The notes under the pieces were generated by a model. That model ran no database searches, had not been told where the DNA came from, and was given only the letters and a program-made list of their open reading frames with translations. A program made the translations under genes and the position numbers. A stretch of DNA of 64,000 bases, from assembly GCF_014779555.2 (NCBI RefSeq), contig NZ_CP094357.1:806001-870000 (forward strand), given 5' to 3'. The DNA comes from Lysobacter capsici (GTDB taxonomy: Bacteria > Pseudomonadota > Gammaproteobacteria > Xanthomonadales > Xanthomonadaceae). Below, piece by piece: positions 44,287-53,352 of this stretch (position 1 is the first letter of the stretch; every line of letters starts with the position of its first letter).

Positions 44287-45210
44287 TTGCGCAGCGCGGT
44301 TCTGATCCCCTGTTACAACGAAGCCCGGACGGTGGCCAAGGTGGTCGCCGACTTCCGCCGTGTCCTGCCGGACGCCCAGATCTGGGTGTTCGACAACGCC
44401 AGCACCGACGACACCGCCGCGATCGCGCGCGCCGCCGGCGCGCGGGTGCATCGGGTCCCGGCCAAGGGCAAGGGCAACGTGGTGCGCACGATGTTCCGCG
44501 AAGTCGATGCCGACGTGTACCTGATGGTCGACGGCGACGACACCTATCCGGCCGATCACGCGCCGCTGCTGCTCGAGGACATCGTCAACGGCCATGCCGA
44601 TATGGTCGTCGGCACGCGCCTGGAATCGCACGATTCGGGTTCGTTCCGACGCTTCCACGGCTTCGGCAACCGCCTGGTGCGCTGGAGCATCGGCAGCCTG
44701 TTCGGCCAGCCGGTGCGCGACGTGCTGTCGGGCTATCGCGCGTTCTCGCGCCGTTTCGTCAAATCCATGCCGGTATTGTCGCGCGGCTTCGAGATCGAAA
44801 CCGAGATGACCGTGTTCGCGATGGCCAACGCCTTCGTGCTGAGCGAACGCACCGTGCCTTACGGCGTGCGTCCGGAAGGCAGCGTGTCCAAGCTCAACAC
44901 CTTCCGCGACGGCTTCCGCGTGTTGCGCACGATCGGGTTCCTGTTCAAGGACCTGCGCCCGTTGCGGTTCTTCGGCATCGCGGCGCTGATCGCCGCCTTG
45001 GCCAGCCTCGGCTTCGGCGCGTTCGTGGTCCACGAATTCAGCCTGACCGGCGCGGTGACCCATCCGTCGACCGCGGTGCTGGCCGCGGCGCTCGCGCTGA
45101 CCGCCTTCATCCTGCTCGCGACCGGCCTGATCCTCGACACGGTGAACCGGCGCAGCAACGAAATCCTGCGGCTGATCACCGACCAAGTGGTGCGCTACAA
45201 GTCGGAGTGA
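44287..45210 (+). CDS. Glycosyltransferase family 2, polyprenol-phosphate glycosyltransferase-like
   Basis: This roughly 307-residue protein has a cytoplasmic GT-A fold: VLIPCYNEARTVAKVVADF at its start, IWVFDNASTDDT, VDGDDTYPADHAPLL (metal DxD) and DVLSGYRAFSRRFVKSM. Two C-terminal TM helices (about 230-255 and 265-290) anchor it. This is the DPM1/GtrB style, charging polyprenyl phosphate. The start is the TTG at 44287 with a cggagc ribosome site; a GTG at 44209 is also in frame but overlaps gtrA's promoter. With gtrA it suggests a surface-glycosylation pair. Confidence 0.86.
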   Translation: MRSAVLIPCYNEARTVAKVVADFRRVLPDAQIWVFDNASTDDTAAIARAAGARVHRVPAKGKGNVVRTMFREVDADVYLMVDGDDTYPADHAPLLLEDIVNGHADMVVGTRLESHDSGSFRRFHGFGNRLVRWSIGSLFGQPVRDVLSGYRAFSRRFVKSMPVLSRGFEIETEMTVFAMANAFVLSERTVPYGVRPEGSVSKLNTFRDGFRVLRTIGFLFKDLRPLRFFGIAALIAALASLGFGAFVVHEFSLTGAVTHPSTAVLAAALALTAFILLATGLILDTVNRRSNEILRLITDQVVRYKSE

Positions 45211-45245
45211 CCGACGCGTCCGGCCGGGCGCACAGTCGCGCGCGC

Positions 45246-46163
45246 TCAGGCGACGGTGAGCGCGAATCCATCCGGCAACGTCTCGCGACGTTCCCGCCAG
45301 GTCGGCGGAATGCCGTCGCGACCGACGAACAGCGCCACCACGCCGCCGACGATCGCGCACAGCGTGTCGCGGTCGCCGCCGGCCTGGACCGCCAGCCACA
45401 ACGCGTCTTGGTAGTTGTCCAGCGATTGCCCGCAACACCACAAGGCGTAAGGCACGGTGTCCTGCGCGGACATCTCGCTGCCGTTTCCGAGCAGGGCGAC
45501 GGCGTGGTCCAGCGAGCCGACTCGCGACAGCGACTGCGCGCGGATCAGCTTCGAGCGCACTTCGCCAGGCGGCAGGGATTCGAGGATCGAGGCGAGAAAG
45601 GACGCGTGCTCGGGGCGTCGGCCTTCGCTCCGACACCGCCAGGCCCAGGCCGCGGCCACCGCGACCGCCACCGCGCCGGCGATGCCTTCGGGATGAGCGT
45701 GGGTGACTTCGGCCGACGCGCGTGCCTGGGCGACGACCGCGTCCAGGTCCCCGGAAAAATAGCCGCCCACCGGCGCGGCGCGCATCGCCGCGCCGTTGCC
45801 GTGCGAACCCTGGCCGCCGAACGAGGAACCGGCGACCTCGCGCCACGGCTCGCCGTTGCCGATGCGTTCGAGCACGCGGTGCATCGACGGTCCGTACGCC
45901 CGGTCGTATTCGTAGTGCTTGGCCAGGCGCATCGCGAGACGTTGCTGATCGATGGCGCCGCCGTCGGCGAGCACCGCGACGATCGACAGCGACATCTGGG
46001 TGTCGTCGGTGTACGGCCAGGGCCCGGGCGGCACGATGCGCTGCGCGAGCCAGCTGTCCGACAGGGCCGGCTCCTGGAAGAAGCACTGCCCGAAGGCATC
46101 GCCGATCGACAGGCCGTCGAGCGCGAGTCGGGCACGCTCGATCGGGGTCGCATCCACACTCAT
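45246..46163 (-). CDS. ADP-ribosylglycohydrolase (DraG/ARH family)
   Basis: This 305-residue protein has the ADP-ribosylglycohydrolase motifs. GDAFGQCFF and YTDDTQMSLSI near the N-terminus give metal-coordinating Thr-Asp-Asp. GNGAAMRAAPVG follows in the middle, and GGDRDTLCAIVGG near the end contributes the second metal Asp pair. The fold removes ADP-ribose from Arg or similar residues or from small molecules. Its start overlaps by 4 bp the stop of the polytopic membrane gene upstream (46160-47791), so the two are coupled. The substrate is not known. Confidence 0.88.
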   Translation of the reverse strand: MSVDATPIERARLALDGLSIGDAFGQCFFQEPALSDSWLAQRIVPPGPWPYTDDTQMSLSIVAVLADGGAIDQQRLAMRLAKHYEYDRAYGPSMHRVLERIGNGEPWREVAGSSFGGQGSHGNGAAMRAAPVGGYFSGDLDAVVAQARASAEVTHAHPEGIAGAVAVAVAAAWAWRCRSEGRRPEHASFLASILESLPPGEVRSKLIRAQSLSRVGSLDHAVALLGNGSEMSAQDTVPYALWCCGQSLDNYQDALWLAVQAGGDRDTLCAIVGGVVALFVGRDGIPPTWRERRETLPDGFALTVA

Positions 46164-47791
46164 GGTGCCGCCTTGACGCAAATCGGCGCGAACGGCGCGC
46201 GCGCCAGCGGACACAGCTCGAGCTTCGCCAGGGTGTTGTGCAACGGCCGGCAGGCGCCGTTGACCGTCAGTCCGTACAAGGCCATGCGTTCGGCGGCCGG
46301 CGGGTCCACGCGCACCGGGCGCAGCAGCCACAACGGGCCGGCATTGGTGGCGACGGTGCGTTCGACGCGTTCCTGCAGCCGCGTGCAGCGCTGCGGGTCC
46401 ATGAAGTTGTTGTGGATCGCCATCGCCGGCACGTCGCGCGGCAGGAACGCGAGCGCGTGCCCGATCGGGTGATTGGTGCTGGTCAGGACCACGCTGTTCT
46501 TCGGCAGCGCCGGATAGCTCACTTCGATCATCGGCGAACGAAACGGGTCGCGGCCCCAGCTCGGATGCTTGGTCGGCGCGACCACCAGCACCATCGCGAC
46601 GAGCATGGCGGTACGCGTCCGGCGCTTGGCGAACAGGACCGACACCACGCCGACGATCAGCATCGAGAACAACAGCTCCAGCGGCAGCAGATAGCGGTAG
46701 ATGCTGTACATCGCCAGCCAGCCGACATAGCTGACCAGCACGAAGGCCAGCAACGGCCAGCGCAGCGCGAGGCGGATCGAGGCCTCGTCATTCGCGTCGT
46801 TGGCATCGCTGGCATCGCTCGCGGTTTGCGCGGCGTGCGCGGACGGCGGCGCGACCGCGTCGCCGCGCGCGCGGCCCCGCCACACCCAGATCGCGAGCGC
46901 GATCATGCCCAGCAAGACCCGCGGATCGGCCAGCACCACCTCGGAGAAATCGCGGCTGCGGCGCAGCATGCGCAACGGCGCGTTCAAGTACTGCAGTGCG
47001 CCGTCGGGCAGATAGCGCAGGTCGCGCATGGATTCGGGCAGGGCGTCGGGCGATTGGAACCACTGATTGAAATACGGGAACAACGGGTTGCCGTGGTGCT
47101 GCCACAGGTACCAGCCCCACGGCCCCCAGCACAGCAGCGCGGCGACGCCGCCGCCGAGCGCCAGCGCGCCGATGCGCGCGGGCAGCTGCCGCGCCGGGCC
47201 GGCGAACAGCGCCGCGGCGATGAAGCCCAGGCAGTAGGTCGCGGCGGTGAGCTTGAACCCGGCCGCCGCGCCGGCCAGCAGGCCGATCGGCAGCCAGGTC
47301 GCGAACGGTCCGCGCCGCCGCGGCGAGGTGGCCAGCCAATACAGCGCGGCCAGCATCAGGGCGCCGACGATGTGGTCGTTGAAGATCGCCGCCGTGCTCG
47401 GATACACCGCCGCGCCGGTGATGGCCACGAAACCGGCGATCCAGGTGCGGGCGCGGCTGCGCTGCGCCGGCATCAGCGTGTCGAGCAGGCGCAGGCCGAA
47501 GAACAGCGCCAGCACGCTCGGAATCGCCAGCCACGCGGTGATCGGCACCCCGCCGACCCCGGCGCGGACCATCAGCGCGAACGGGATGTCGACGATCGGG
47601 TTGTGCCAGGTCTGCAGCTGCGCCACCGCGATATCGCGGTCCAGCCGCCCCTCCATCCAGGCCAGCGGCGTATACAGGTGATAGTTGCGCAGGTCCCAGT
47701 TCGCGTCCTGACGCAGTGCCACGATCGCGATCACGGTAAAGAACAGGGCTACCAGTGCGGCGGTTCGCCGTGCAGCGCGGTCGATGGGCAT
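46160..47791 (-). CDS. Polytopic membrane protein, GT-C glycosyltransferase-like
   Basis: This 543-residue protein has about eleven TM helices and the periplasmic first loop typical of GT-C transferases. It reads ALRQDANWDLRNYHLYTPLA, with acidic DxN/D-R-NYH residues where lipid-linked-sugar transferases have their catalytic Asp. A large lumenal C-terminal part contains HNNFMDPQRCTRLQERVER. No known subfamily is certain; undecaprenyl-linked sugar transfer or a flippase is plausible next to gtrA-GT2. It is transcribed toward the ADP-ribosylglycohydrolase with a 4-bp overlap. Confidence 0.74.
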   Translation of the reverse strand: MPIDRAARRTAALVALFFTVIAIVALRQDANWDLRNYHLYTPLAWMEGRLDRDIAVAQLQTWHNPIVDIPFALMVRAGVGGVPITAWLAIPSVLALFFGLRLLDTLMPAQRSRARTWIAGFVAITGAAVYPSTAAIFNDHIVGALMLAALYWLATSPRRRGPFATWLPIGLLAGAAAGFKLTAATYCLGFIAAALFAGPARQLPARIGALALGGGVAALLCWGPWGWYLWQHHGNPLFPYFNQWFQSPDALPESMRDLRYLPDGALQYLNAPLRMLRRSRDFSEVVLADPRVLLGMIALAIWVWRGRARGDAVAPPSAHAAQTASDASDANDANDEASIRLALRWPLLAFVLVSYVGWLAMYSIYRYLLPLELLFSMLIVGVVSVLFAKRRTRTAMLVAMVLVVAPTKHPSWGRDPFRSPMIEVSYPALPKNSVVLTSTNHPIGHALAFLPRDVPAMAIHNNFMDPQRCTRLQERVERTVATNAGPLWLLRPVRVDPPAAERMALYGLTVNGACRPLHNTLAKLELCPLARAPFAPICVKAAP

Positions 47792-47877
47792 ACAGGGTCC
47801 TTCAACGGTGAGTTGCTAAGATTCGTCCTCGACGGGGGGCCCACGTCAAGCAACCGAATGTAAGGAAGATTTCATAC

Positions 47878-49266
47878 ATGGCTCATGAGTCGATGAACCA
47901 GCTGCACATCGTGATTCTCGCCGCCGGCGAGGGCAAGCGCATGAAGTCGGCGACGGCCAAGGTGCTGCAGAAGATCGCCGGCCGGCCGATGCTGGCGCAC
48001 GCGATCGAAACCGCGCGGGCCCTGAGCCCGGCCGGTATCCATGTGGTCTACGGCCACGGCGGCGAGCAGGTCCGCGCCGCGTTCGACGGTCAGAGCGATC
48101 TGCACTGGGCCGAGCAGGCGCAACGCCTGGGCACCGGCCACGCCGTGCAACAGGCGATGCCGGGCGTGCCACAGGACGCACGCGTGCTGGTGCTGTACGG
48201 CGATGTGCCGCTGATCACCGCCGATACCCTGCGCCGGCTGCTCGCCGCGCCGGGCCGACTGGCGGTGCTGGTGGCCGACATGGATGATCCGACCGGTTAC
48301 GGCCGCATCGTCCGCGACCCCGAGGGCCGGGTCGGCCGCATCGTCGAGCACAAGGACGCCGACGAAGAACAGCGCGAGATCCGCACCGTCAACACCGGCA
48401 TCCTGGTCGCCGACGGCGAACCGCTGCGGCGCTGGCTCGATCGCCTGGGCAACGACAACGCGCAGGGCGAGTACTACCTCACTGACGTGTTCGCCGCGGC
48501 CGCGGCCGAGTACAGCCCGGCCGAGATGGTGCATGTCGCCGATCCGGTCGAAGTCGAAGGCGCCAACGACCCGTGGCAGCTCGCCCAGCTCGAACGTGCG
48601 TATCAATTGCGCGCCGCGCGTGGCGTGTGCGTGCAGGGCGCGCGCCTTGCCGATCCGTCGCGCTTCGATCTGCGCGGCACGCTCAGCGTCGGCCAGGACG
48701 TGGAGATCGACGTCGACGTGGTGCTCGAAGGCCGGGTCGAACTCGGCGACGGCGTGCAGATCGGTCCGTTCTGCCGGCTCAAGGACGTCAAGCTCGCCGC
48801 CGGCACGGTGGTGCGCGCGCATTGCGATCTCGACGGCGTGGTGGTCGAGGGCGCGGCGGTGATCGGCCCGTATTCGCGCCTGCGTCCGGGCACGGTGCTC
48901 GCCGACGGCGCGCACGTGGGCAATTTCGTCGAGACCAAGAACGCCCGCATCGGCGTGGGCAGCAAGGCCAATCATCTGACCTACCTGGGCGACGCGGTGA
49001 TCGGCGCCGGCGTCAACGTCGGCGCGGGCACCATCACCTGCAACTACGACGGCGTGAACAAGTCGGTCACCACCATCGAGGACGGCGCGTTCATCGGCTC
49101 GAACTCGGCGCTGGTCGCGCCGGTCACGATCGGCAAGGACGCGACCATCGCCGCCGGTTCGGTGATCACGCGGCCGGCGCCGGCCGGCGAGCTGAGCATC
49201 GGACGCGCGCGCCAGTCGACGGTGGAAGGCTGGAAGCGGCCGGTGAAGAAAAAGCCGCAAGACTGA
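47878..49266 (+). CDS. glmU: Bifunctional GlmU: GlcNAc-1-P uridylyltransferase / GlcN-1-P acetyltransferase
   Basis: This 462-residue protein makes UDP-GlcNAc in two steps. The N-terminal uridylyltransferase half (about 1-235) has [16 protein letters not shown] and VLYGDVPLI. The C-terminal half (about 255-455) is a left-handed beta-helix of hexapeptides ending [19 protein letters not shown], with the acetyl-CoA and catalytic His region around it. The start ATG at 47878 follows an AAGGAAG site; MNQ at 47893 is an alternative. It is 14 kb from glmS, not adjacent as in E. coli. Confidence 0.96.
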   Translation: MAHESMNQLHIVILAAGEGKRMKSATAKVLQKIAGRPMLAHAIETARALSPAGIHVVYGHGGEQVRAAFDGQSDLHWAEQAQRLGTGHAVQQAMPGVPQDARVLVLYGDVPLITADTLRRLLAAPGRLAVLVADMDDPTGYGRIVRDPEGRVGRIVEHKDADEEQREIRTVNTGILVADGEPLRRWLDRLGNDNAQGEYYLTDVFAAAAAEYSPAEMVHVADPVEVEGANDPWQLAQLERAYQLRAARGVCVQGARLADPSRFDLRGTLSVGQDVEIDVDVVLEGRVELGDGVQIGPFCRLKDVKLAAGTVVRAHCDLDGVVVEGAAVIGPYSRLRPGTVLADGAHVGNFVETKNARIGVGSKANHLTYLGDAVIGAGVNVGAGTITCNYDGVNKSVTTIEDGAFIGSNSALVAPVTIGKDATIAAGSVITRPAPAGELSIGRARQSTVEGWKRPVKKKPQD

Positions 49267-49297
49267 TCGGCGGCGGTGCGGGTAAAGCCGGCACAGA

Positions 49298-49329
49298 GAG
49301 TTTGGGAAGCCGGCCGGCTTCCCAAACTC
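49298..49329. terminator. 32-bp perfect palindrome after glmU
   Basis: gagtttgggaagccgg is followed immediately by its exact inverse ccggcttcccaaactc with no loop, 32 bp after the glmU stop. The symmetric cruciform could end transcription from either side, although neither strand has a T run. No family similarity is evident. Confidence 0.6.
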
Positions 49330-49411
49330 GGATAACGCCCCGCCGATCTCACGGCGGGCGATGCATCGGACCGCTACGAACCGCGGCGATCACATCCCGC
49401 CGCGTTCGCAG

Positions 49412-50281
49412 TCACGGAACGTATTCCACCGACGCGGTGCTGCCGGCCTGGGCCTTGATGATCTGGGTGTAGTAACTGGCGGCGGCGCTGGTGCTGAGGA
49501 AGGCGTTGGGCGCCCAGATCATCACGCCTTGGTAGCCGCCGCTGGCGACGTTCGCCGCGATGGTCCGCGCCTGCGTGGCCGAACTGAACTCCGGCGAGAT
49601 GCCGAGGAACAGGTTGCTCTTGAGCATGCCGTAGCCGACATACGGGGTGAGATAGCTGACGCTGCCGCCGTAGGTCATCTCATAGCCCTCGGTCAGCTTG
49701 GTTGCCGCGTTGTAGGGCGCGGAAAAATACTGCGAGTCGGACCAAAGCGCCTTGCTCAGGGTCTTTCCGGAAAAGCCCGAATTGCCGCGGATCGCGCTGA
49801 GCACGGAATAGAACGCGCTGGCGTTGCCCGAACAGGTGGAGTACTCATCGTCGACGTTGATGCCGTCGAGCCCGTACCTCACCACCTCGGCGACCATCGC
49901 GTTGCCGAGCTGGGCCGCCGCGCTGGCGCTCATGTTGCACGACCAGCCCGCGTTCTGGTGATTGCCCAGGTAGGAGATCTGCACCTTGATCCCCTTCTGC
50001 TGCAGTGCCCTGACGATGGCGATGTTGTTGTCCAGGATCGTGCTCATCTGCGAGTTGTAGAACAGCACCGGCGTGTTGGGGGTGCTGCCGTTGATGTTGG
50101 CGGCGAACAGCACGAGATCGGAAAAGAACGGCTTGCCGGTGCCTTTGACGATGAAGCGTCCGACATTGCTTACGTCCTGCGGCGAGGGATTGTTCAGAAA
50201 TACGACGTTACGCGCGTCGGCGGCGGAACTGGCGATAAAGGCCATTAAACCGGCGGCGAAAAGCGTAGATTTGCTAAGCAT
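49412..50281 (-). CDS. Secreted GH18 endo-beta-N-acetylglucosaminidase-like enzyme
   Basis: This 289-residue protein has a signal peptide (MLSKSTLFAAGLMAFIASSAADA). The mature part is a GH18 barrel: VQISYLGNHQ, and LDGINVDDEYS, which is the DGxDxDxE catalytic block with Asp-Asp-Glu. SKALWSDSQYF, YEMTYGGSVSYL and GVMIWAP follow later. This matches the EndoH type that cleaves between the GlcNAc pair of high-mannose N-glycans rather than a chitinase. Secretion and a predatory or soil lifestyle would fit a use on eukaryotic glycoproteins. The start has an AGGAG ribosome site 8 bp upstream. Confidence 0.84.
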   Translation of the reverse strand: MLSKSTLFAAGLMAFIASSAADARNVVFLNNPSPQDVSNVGRFIVKGTGKPFFSDLVLFAANINGSTPNTPVLFYNSQMSTILDNNIAIVRALQQKGIKVQISYLGNHQNAGWSCNMSASAAAQLGNAMVAEVVRYGLDGINVDDEYSTCSGNASAFYSVLSAIRGNSGFSGKTLSKALWSDSQYFSAPYNAATKLTEGYEMTYGGSVSYLTPYVGYGMLKSNLFLGISPEFSSATQARTIAANVASGGYQGVMIWAPNAFLSTSAAASYYTQIIKAQAGSTASVEYVP

Positions 50282-50558
50282 TGGCGAATCTCCTCTTCCA
50301 TTGTTTGGAAAACACATTCGATTTGACGGACGCGCACGTGCCGTGCCGATTGAGGTTCGTGGTCGTCGTTTCTAGAAACGAATGCGAAGGCCACTCCCCT
50401 ACCGTCGCCAAGCATCGTCGTCGCGCTTGCGTCTCGATGTGATCGCGCGAGCAACTTCGAACAGATCGCGAACCAAAGCGCTGTCGATGAAACCCACCGT
50501 CGCAGCCATCCGCGCGCCGCGATGCGACAGACATTCTTTTTACGTACGACACAACGCG

Positions 50559-50586
50559 CAACGCCACGGCTCGAGCCGTGGCGTTG
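50559..50586 (-). terminator. 28-bp perfect palindrome after the SDR gene
   Basis: caacgccacggctcgagccgtggcgttg is a perfect inverted repeat 57 bp after the minus-strand SDR stop, extended by tgc/gcg on each side. No long T run follows, so it may be a weak terminator or a processing hairpin. Confidence 0.6.
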
Positions 50587-50642
50587 TGCGTTGCTTCGAT
50601 CGTTCGCCGCGTTCGCGGCGACGCGTCGTCGTTCGCTCGGAC

Positions 50643-51392
50643 TTAGCGCGTACCGCCGCCGGCCAGCAACTGCTCGCCGGTCAGCCAGTACGAATCGTCC
50701 GAGGCCAGGAACACCGCGATCGAGGCGATATCGTCGGGCTGGCCGATGCGGCCCAGCGGCGTCTGCGAGACCGCCCAGTTCTGGAAATCCGAACCGATGA
50801 AGCCGGCCGAATGGGTGCCTTCGGTTTCGATCATGCCGGGGTTGAGCGAATTGACTCGGATCTTGCGTGGGCCAAGTTCGCGCGACAGCACGCCGGTGAT
50901 CGCGTCGACCGCGCCCTTGGTGCCGGTGTAGACCGCGCTGTCGGGCGGGGTGATGCGGCTGACCACCGAACCGATGTTGATGATGCTGCCGCCTTCGCCC
51001 AGGTGCTTGGACGCGGCCTGGGTGGTCAGCAGCAGGCCGAGCACGTTGACGTTGAACTGCTGATGGAAGCTTTCTTCGGTGATCTCGGCCAGCGGCGCGA
51101 ACGCGTAGACGCCGGAGTTGTTGACCAGCACGTCGAGGCGGCCGAACTGCTTGACCGTGGCATCGACGATGGCCTGGGCATCGGCGCCTTTGGACACATC
51201 GCCCTGGACCGCGATGGCCTTGCCGCCGGCGGCTTCGATCGCCGCGACCACGGCGTCGGCGCCGGCCTTGCTGCTGGCGTAGTTCACCGCGACCGACGCG
51301 CCCTGCGCGGCGAGCGCCTTGGCGATGGCCGCGCCGATGCCCTTGGATGCGCCGGTGACCAGCGCGACTTTGCCTGCGAGTTTGTTGCTCAT
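50643..51392 (-). CDS. SDR family oxidoreductase (FabG-like)
   Basis: This 249-residue short-chain dehydrogenase has the cofactor motif VTGASKGIGAAIAKAL and the LVNNSGVYAFAP strand. The catalytic SxxxYxxxK is in the SAVYTGTKGAVDAI region, and the NPGMIETEG loop and a C-terminal GEQLLAGGG end are present. The sequence is close to glucose-1-dehydrogenase/FabG-type reductases; substrate unknown. It is divergent from an ArsR-like regulator, with an inverted repeat between the two starts (51440-51466). The regulator is the likely repressor. Confidence 0.92.
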   Translation of the reverse strand: MSNKLAGKVALVTGASKGIGAAIAKALAAQGASVAVNYASSKAGADAVVAAIEAAGGKAIAVQGDVSKGADAQAIVDATVKQFGRLDVLVNNSGVYAFAPLAEITEESFHQQFNVNVLGLLLTTQAASKHLGEGGSIINIGSVVSRITPPDSAVYTGTKGAVDAITGVLSRELGPRKIRVNSLNPGMIETEGTHSAGFIGSDFQNWAVSQTPLGRIGQPDDIASIAVFLASDDSYWLTGEQLLAGGGTR

Positions 51393-51439
51393 GATCGATG
51401 AAGTCCTTGTGGGAGGATGAAGCGGGGGTTAATTCCAGT

Positions 51440-51466
51440 AGTTCAGAACATATGAACTATAGAACT
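51440..51466. promoter_or_regulatory. Candidate ArsR-type operator between SDR and regulator
   Basis: agttcagaacatatgaact has arms AGTTC/GAACT 9 bp apart, with a further GAACT at 51462-51466. It lies in the 102-bp divergent spacer, where such regulators bind dyads. The match is by position and symmetry only. Confidence 0.5.
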
Positions 51467-51494
51467 TGAAGTCAAGGGCCTCTAAGATGGCGGC

Positions 51495-51878
51495 ATGAAA
51501 CCCCTGGTGCATCCCGCGATCGAGGACATCACCGTGGAGGGCATCCTCCACGCCCTGTCGGACCCCGTGCGCGCGGCGATCTATGCGCAGATGGCCGGCG
51601 CGAGCTGCGCGATGAACTGTTCCAATTTTCTCCAGGTCAGCGACCGCAGCATTCCCAAGTCGACCCTGTCCCTGCATTTCCGCGCGCTGCGCGAAGCCGG
51701 GCTGATCCGCAGCGAGCGGCGCGGGGTGGAAATGCATAACACCACCCGTTGCGCGGACGTCGAGCAGCGTTTCCCGGGCCTGATCGGCGCGATCGTGTCG
51801 GCGCACGGCGCCCAGGCGGTCGAGCGCGCCAAGCTGGCCAAGCGCAAGGCCGCCGCGGCCAGGTCCAAGGCGGTTTAG
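51495..51878 (+). CDS. ArsR-like winged-helix transcriptional regulator
   Basis: This 127-residue protein contains the ArsR start (LHALSDPVRAAIYAQMAG) and a wHTH recognition helix region (SIPKSTLSLHFRALREAGLI, RSERRGVEMHN). No metal-binding CxC/CxxD motif of ArsR arsenic sensors is seen apart from single Cys residues (CAMNC), so the effector is unknown. It probably represses the divergent SDR by binding the dyad at 51440. The start is the ATG at 51495, upstream of which a ctaag site is poor. Confidence 0.84.
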   Translation: MKPLVHPAIEDITVEGILHALSDPVRAAIYAQMAGASCAMNCSNFLQVSDRSIPKSTLSLHFRALREAGLIRSERRGVEMHNTTRCADVEQRFPGLIGAIVSAHGAQAVERAKLAKRKAAAARSKAV

Positions 51879-52037
51879 GCTTACTCGCCCGCAGCGTCGT
51901 GCCGGAACGCGGCGCGCGATAAAAAGACGCTTGAAACCATTCGCGATGAGTGTGTGCCGGCGATGATCCGCGCCGCCCGCGGCGGCGTCTATCCGGATCG
52001 TGCGCGCTGCCGCCTCACGCGGCGCGGACGGCCCGGC

Positions 52038-53348
52038 TCAGTCGGGCAACACCATCGACACGCACAGACCGCCGCCTTCGCGATTCAACAACGCGATACG
52101 GCCGCCGTGCGCCTCGGCGATTTCCCGCGCGAGCGCCAGACCCAGGCCGGTGCCGTTGCGCTTGGTCGAATAGAACGGCAGCAGCGCATTGGACAGGACC
52201 GAGTCGTTCATGCCGGTGCCGCGGTCGAGGATGTCGATGCGCCAGGCGTCCTGCACCCGGCGCAATTGCAGGCGCACTTCCTCGGGCGCCGAACCGGATT
52301 CGTGCGCGTTCTTGAGCAGGTTGATCAGGCATTGCTCGAGCTGGGCCACGTCCACGCGCGCGATCGCGTCGCCCTGGATGCCGTCGAAGGCGAAGTCGAC
52401 CTGGCTGCGCAGTTGCTCGACGAAGCGCGACCATTCGATCGGCTCCAGCCGCGGCGCCGGCAGCTTGGCGAAACGCGCGTAATCGCGAATGAAGCCTTCC
52501 AGATGGCGCGCACGGTCTTCGATGGTGGCCAGCGCGGTCGGCAGGCGATCGTACTGGCCGCGGCGCAGCAGCTCGGCGCCCGAATGCGCCAGCGAGGCGA
52601 TCGGCGCGAGCGAGTTGTTAAGTTCGTGGCTGATGACCCGGATCACTTTCTTCCAGGTCTGCACTTCCTGGCGGCGCAGTTCGGCGGTGAGCTGGCGCAG
52701 CAGCACCAGTTCGTGGGCGCGGCCGTTGAGGCGGAACACCCGGCGCGAGAGGTGGTAGATCTCCTCGTTTTCGATATCGCCGACGGTGAACATGCCGTCG
52801 CCGCCGCGATCGAAGGCTTCCTGCATCGGCACCGGCGCGCGCGCGAGCAGGGCGGCGAAATCCTGGCCTTCCAGGCGCTTGCCTTCGCCCAGGGCTTTGC
52901 GCGCGGCGAGGTTGCCGTGAATGATCCGGCGCGAGGGATCGACCAGCAGCATCGCCACCGGCGTGTTCTGGACCATGGTGTCGAGCAGCAGCTCGCGCTG
53001 GACCAGGCTCAGGCGCTGTTCGCGCAAGGTGTCGCCCAGGCGGTTGTGGCTGGCGACCAGTTCGCCCAGATCGCCCTTGCCGTCCCAGTGGAAGCTGATC
53101 GAGTAATCGCCGTCGCGGTAGCTGGCGACCGAGCCGGCCAAGGCGCGGAACAGCGAATTCATCGGCGCGAACGCGCGCCGCACGTGATAGACCAGCAACG
53201 GCGCCAGCACCGCGAGCACGATCGCCAGCACCAGCCAGCGGTTGCCGATCCACTGCGACAGCCACGCCGTGGCCGCGGCGCCGGCCGCGAGGTAGGCCAT
53301 CGCGATCGCGCTGAATACCAGACTCAATGGGGGGCGGCGCATGCTCAT
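52038..53348 (-). CDS. Sensor histidine kinase (NtrY-like)
   Basis: This roughly 436-residue protein has two N-terminal TM helices (about 8-30 and 35-58) and a short cytoplasmic linker. A PAS-like region (about 120-190; LLLDTMVQNTPVAMLLVDPS) comes next. The HisKA phospho-His is in RVISHELNNSLAPI, and the HATPase has LINLLKNAHES, DRGTGM and TKRNGTGLGLALARE. It pairs with the sigma-54 response regulator upstream of it (stop-to-start gap of 4 bp). The signal is unknown; antibiotic or envelope stress is plausible given the MacAB genes. The start is set at MSM (53348). Confidence 0.9.
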   Translation of the reverse strand: MSMRRPPLSLVFSAIAMAYLAAGAAATAWLSQWIGNRWLVLAIVLAVLAPLLVYHVRRAFAPMNSLFRALAGSVASYRDGDYSISFHWDGKGDLGELVASHNRLGDTLREQRLSLVQRELLLDTMVQNTPVAMLLVDPSRRIIHGNLAARKALGEGKRLEGQDFAALLARAPVPMQEAFDRGGDGMFTVGDIENEEIYHLSRRVFRLNGRAHELVLLRQLTAELRRQEVQTWKKVIRVISHELNNSLAPIASLAHSGAELLRRGQYDRLPTALATIEDRARHLEGFIRDYARFAKLPAPRLEPIEWSRFVEQLRSQVDFAFDGIQGDAIARVDVAQLEQCLINLLKNAHESGSAPEEVRLQLRRVQDAWRIDILDRGTGMNDSVLSNALLPFYSTKRNGTGLGLALAREIAEAHGGRIALLNREGGGLCVSMVLPD

Positions 53349-53352
53349 GTCC

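Noticed and set aside
45722-47863. A 713-residue plus-strand frame opposite the GT-C-like gene
   Set aside because: Arg/Gln/His-rich antisense frame; membrane topology is on the minus strand.
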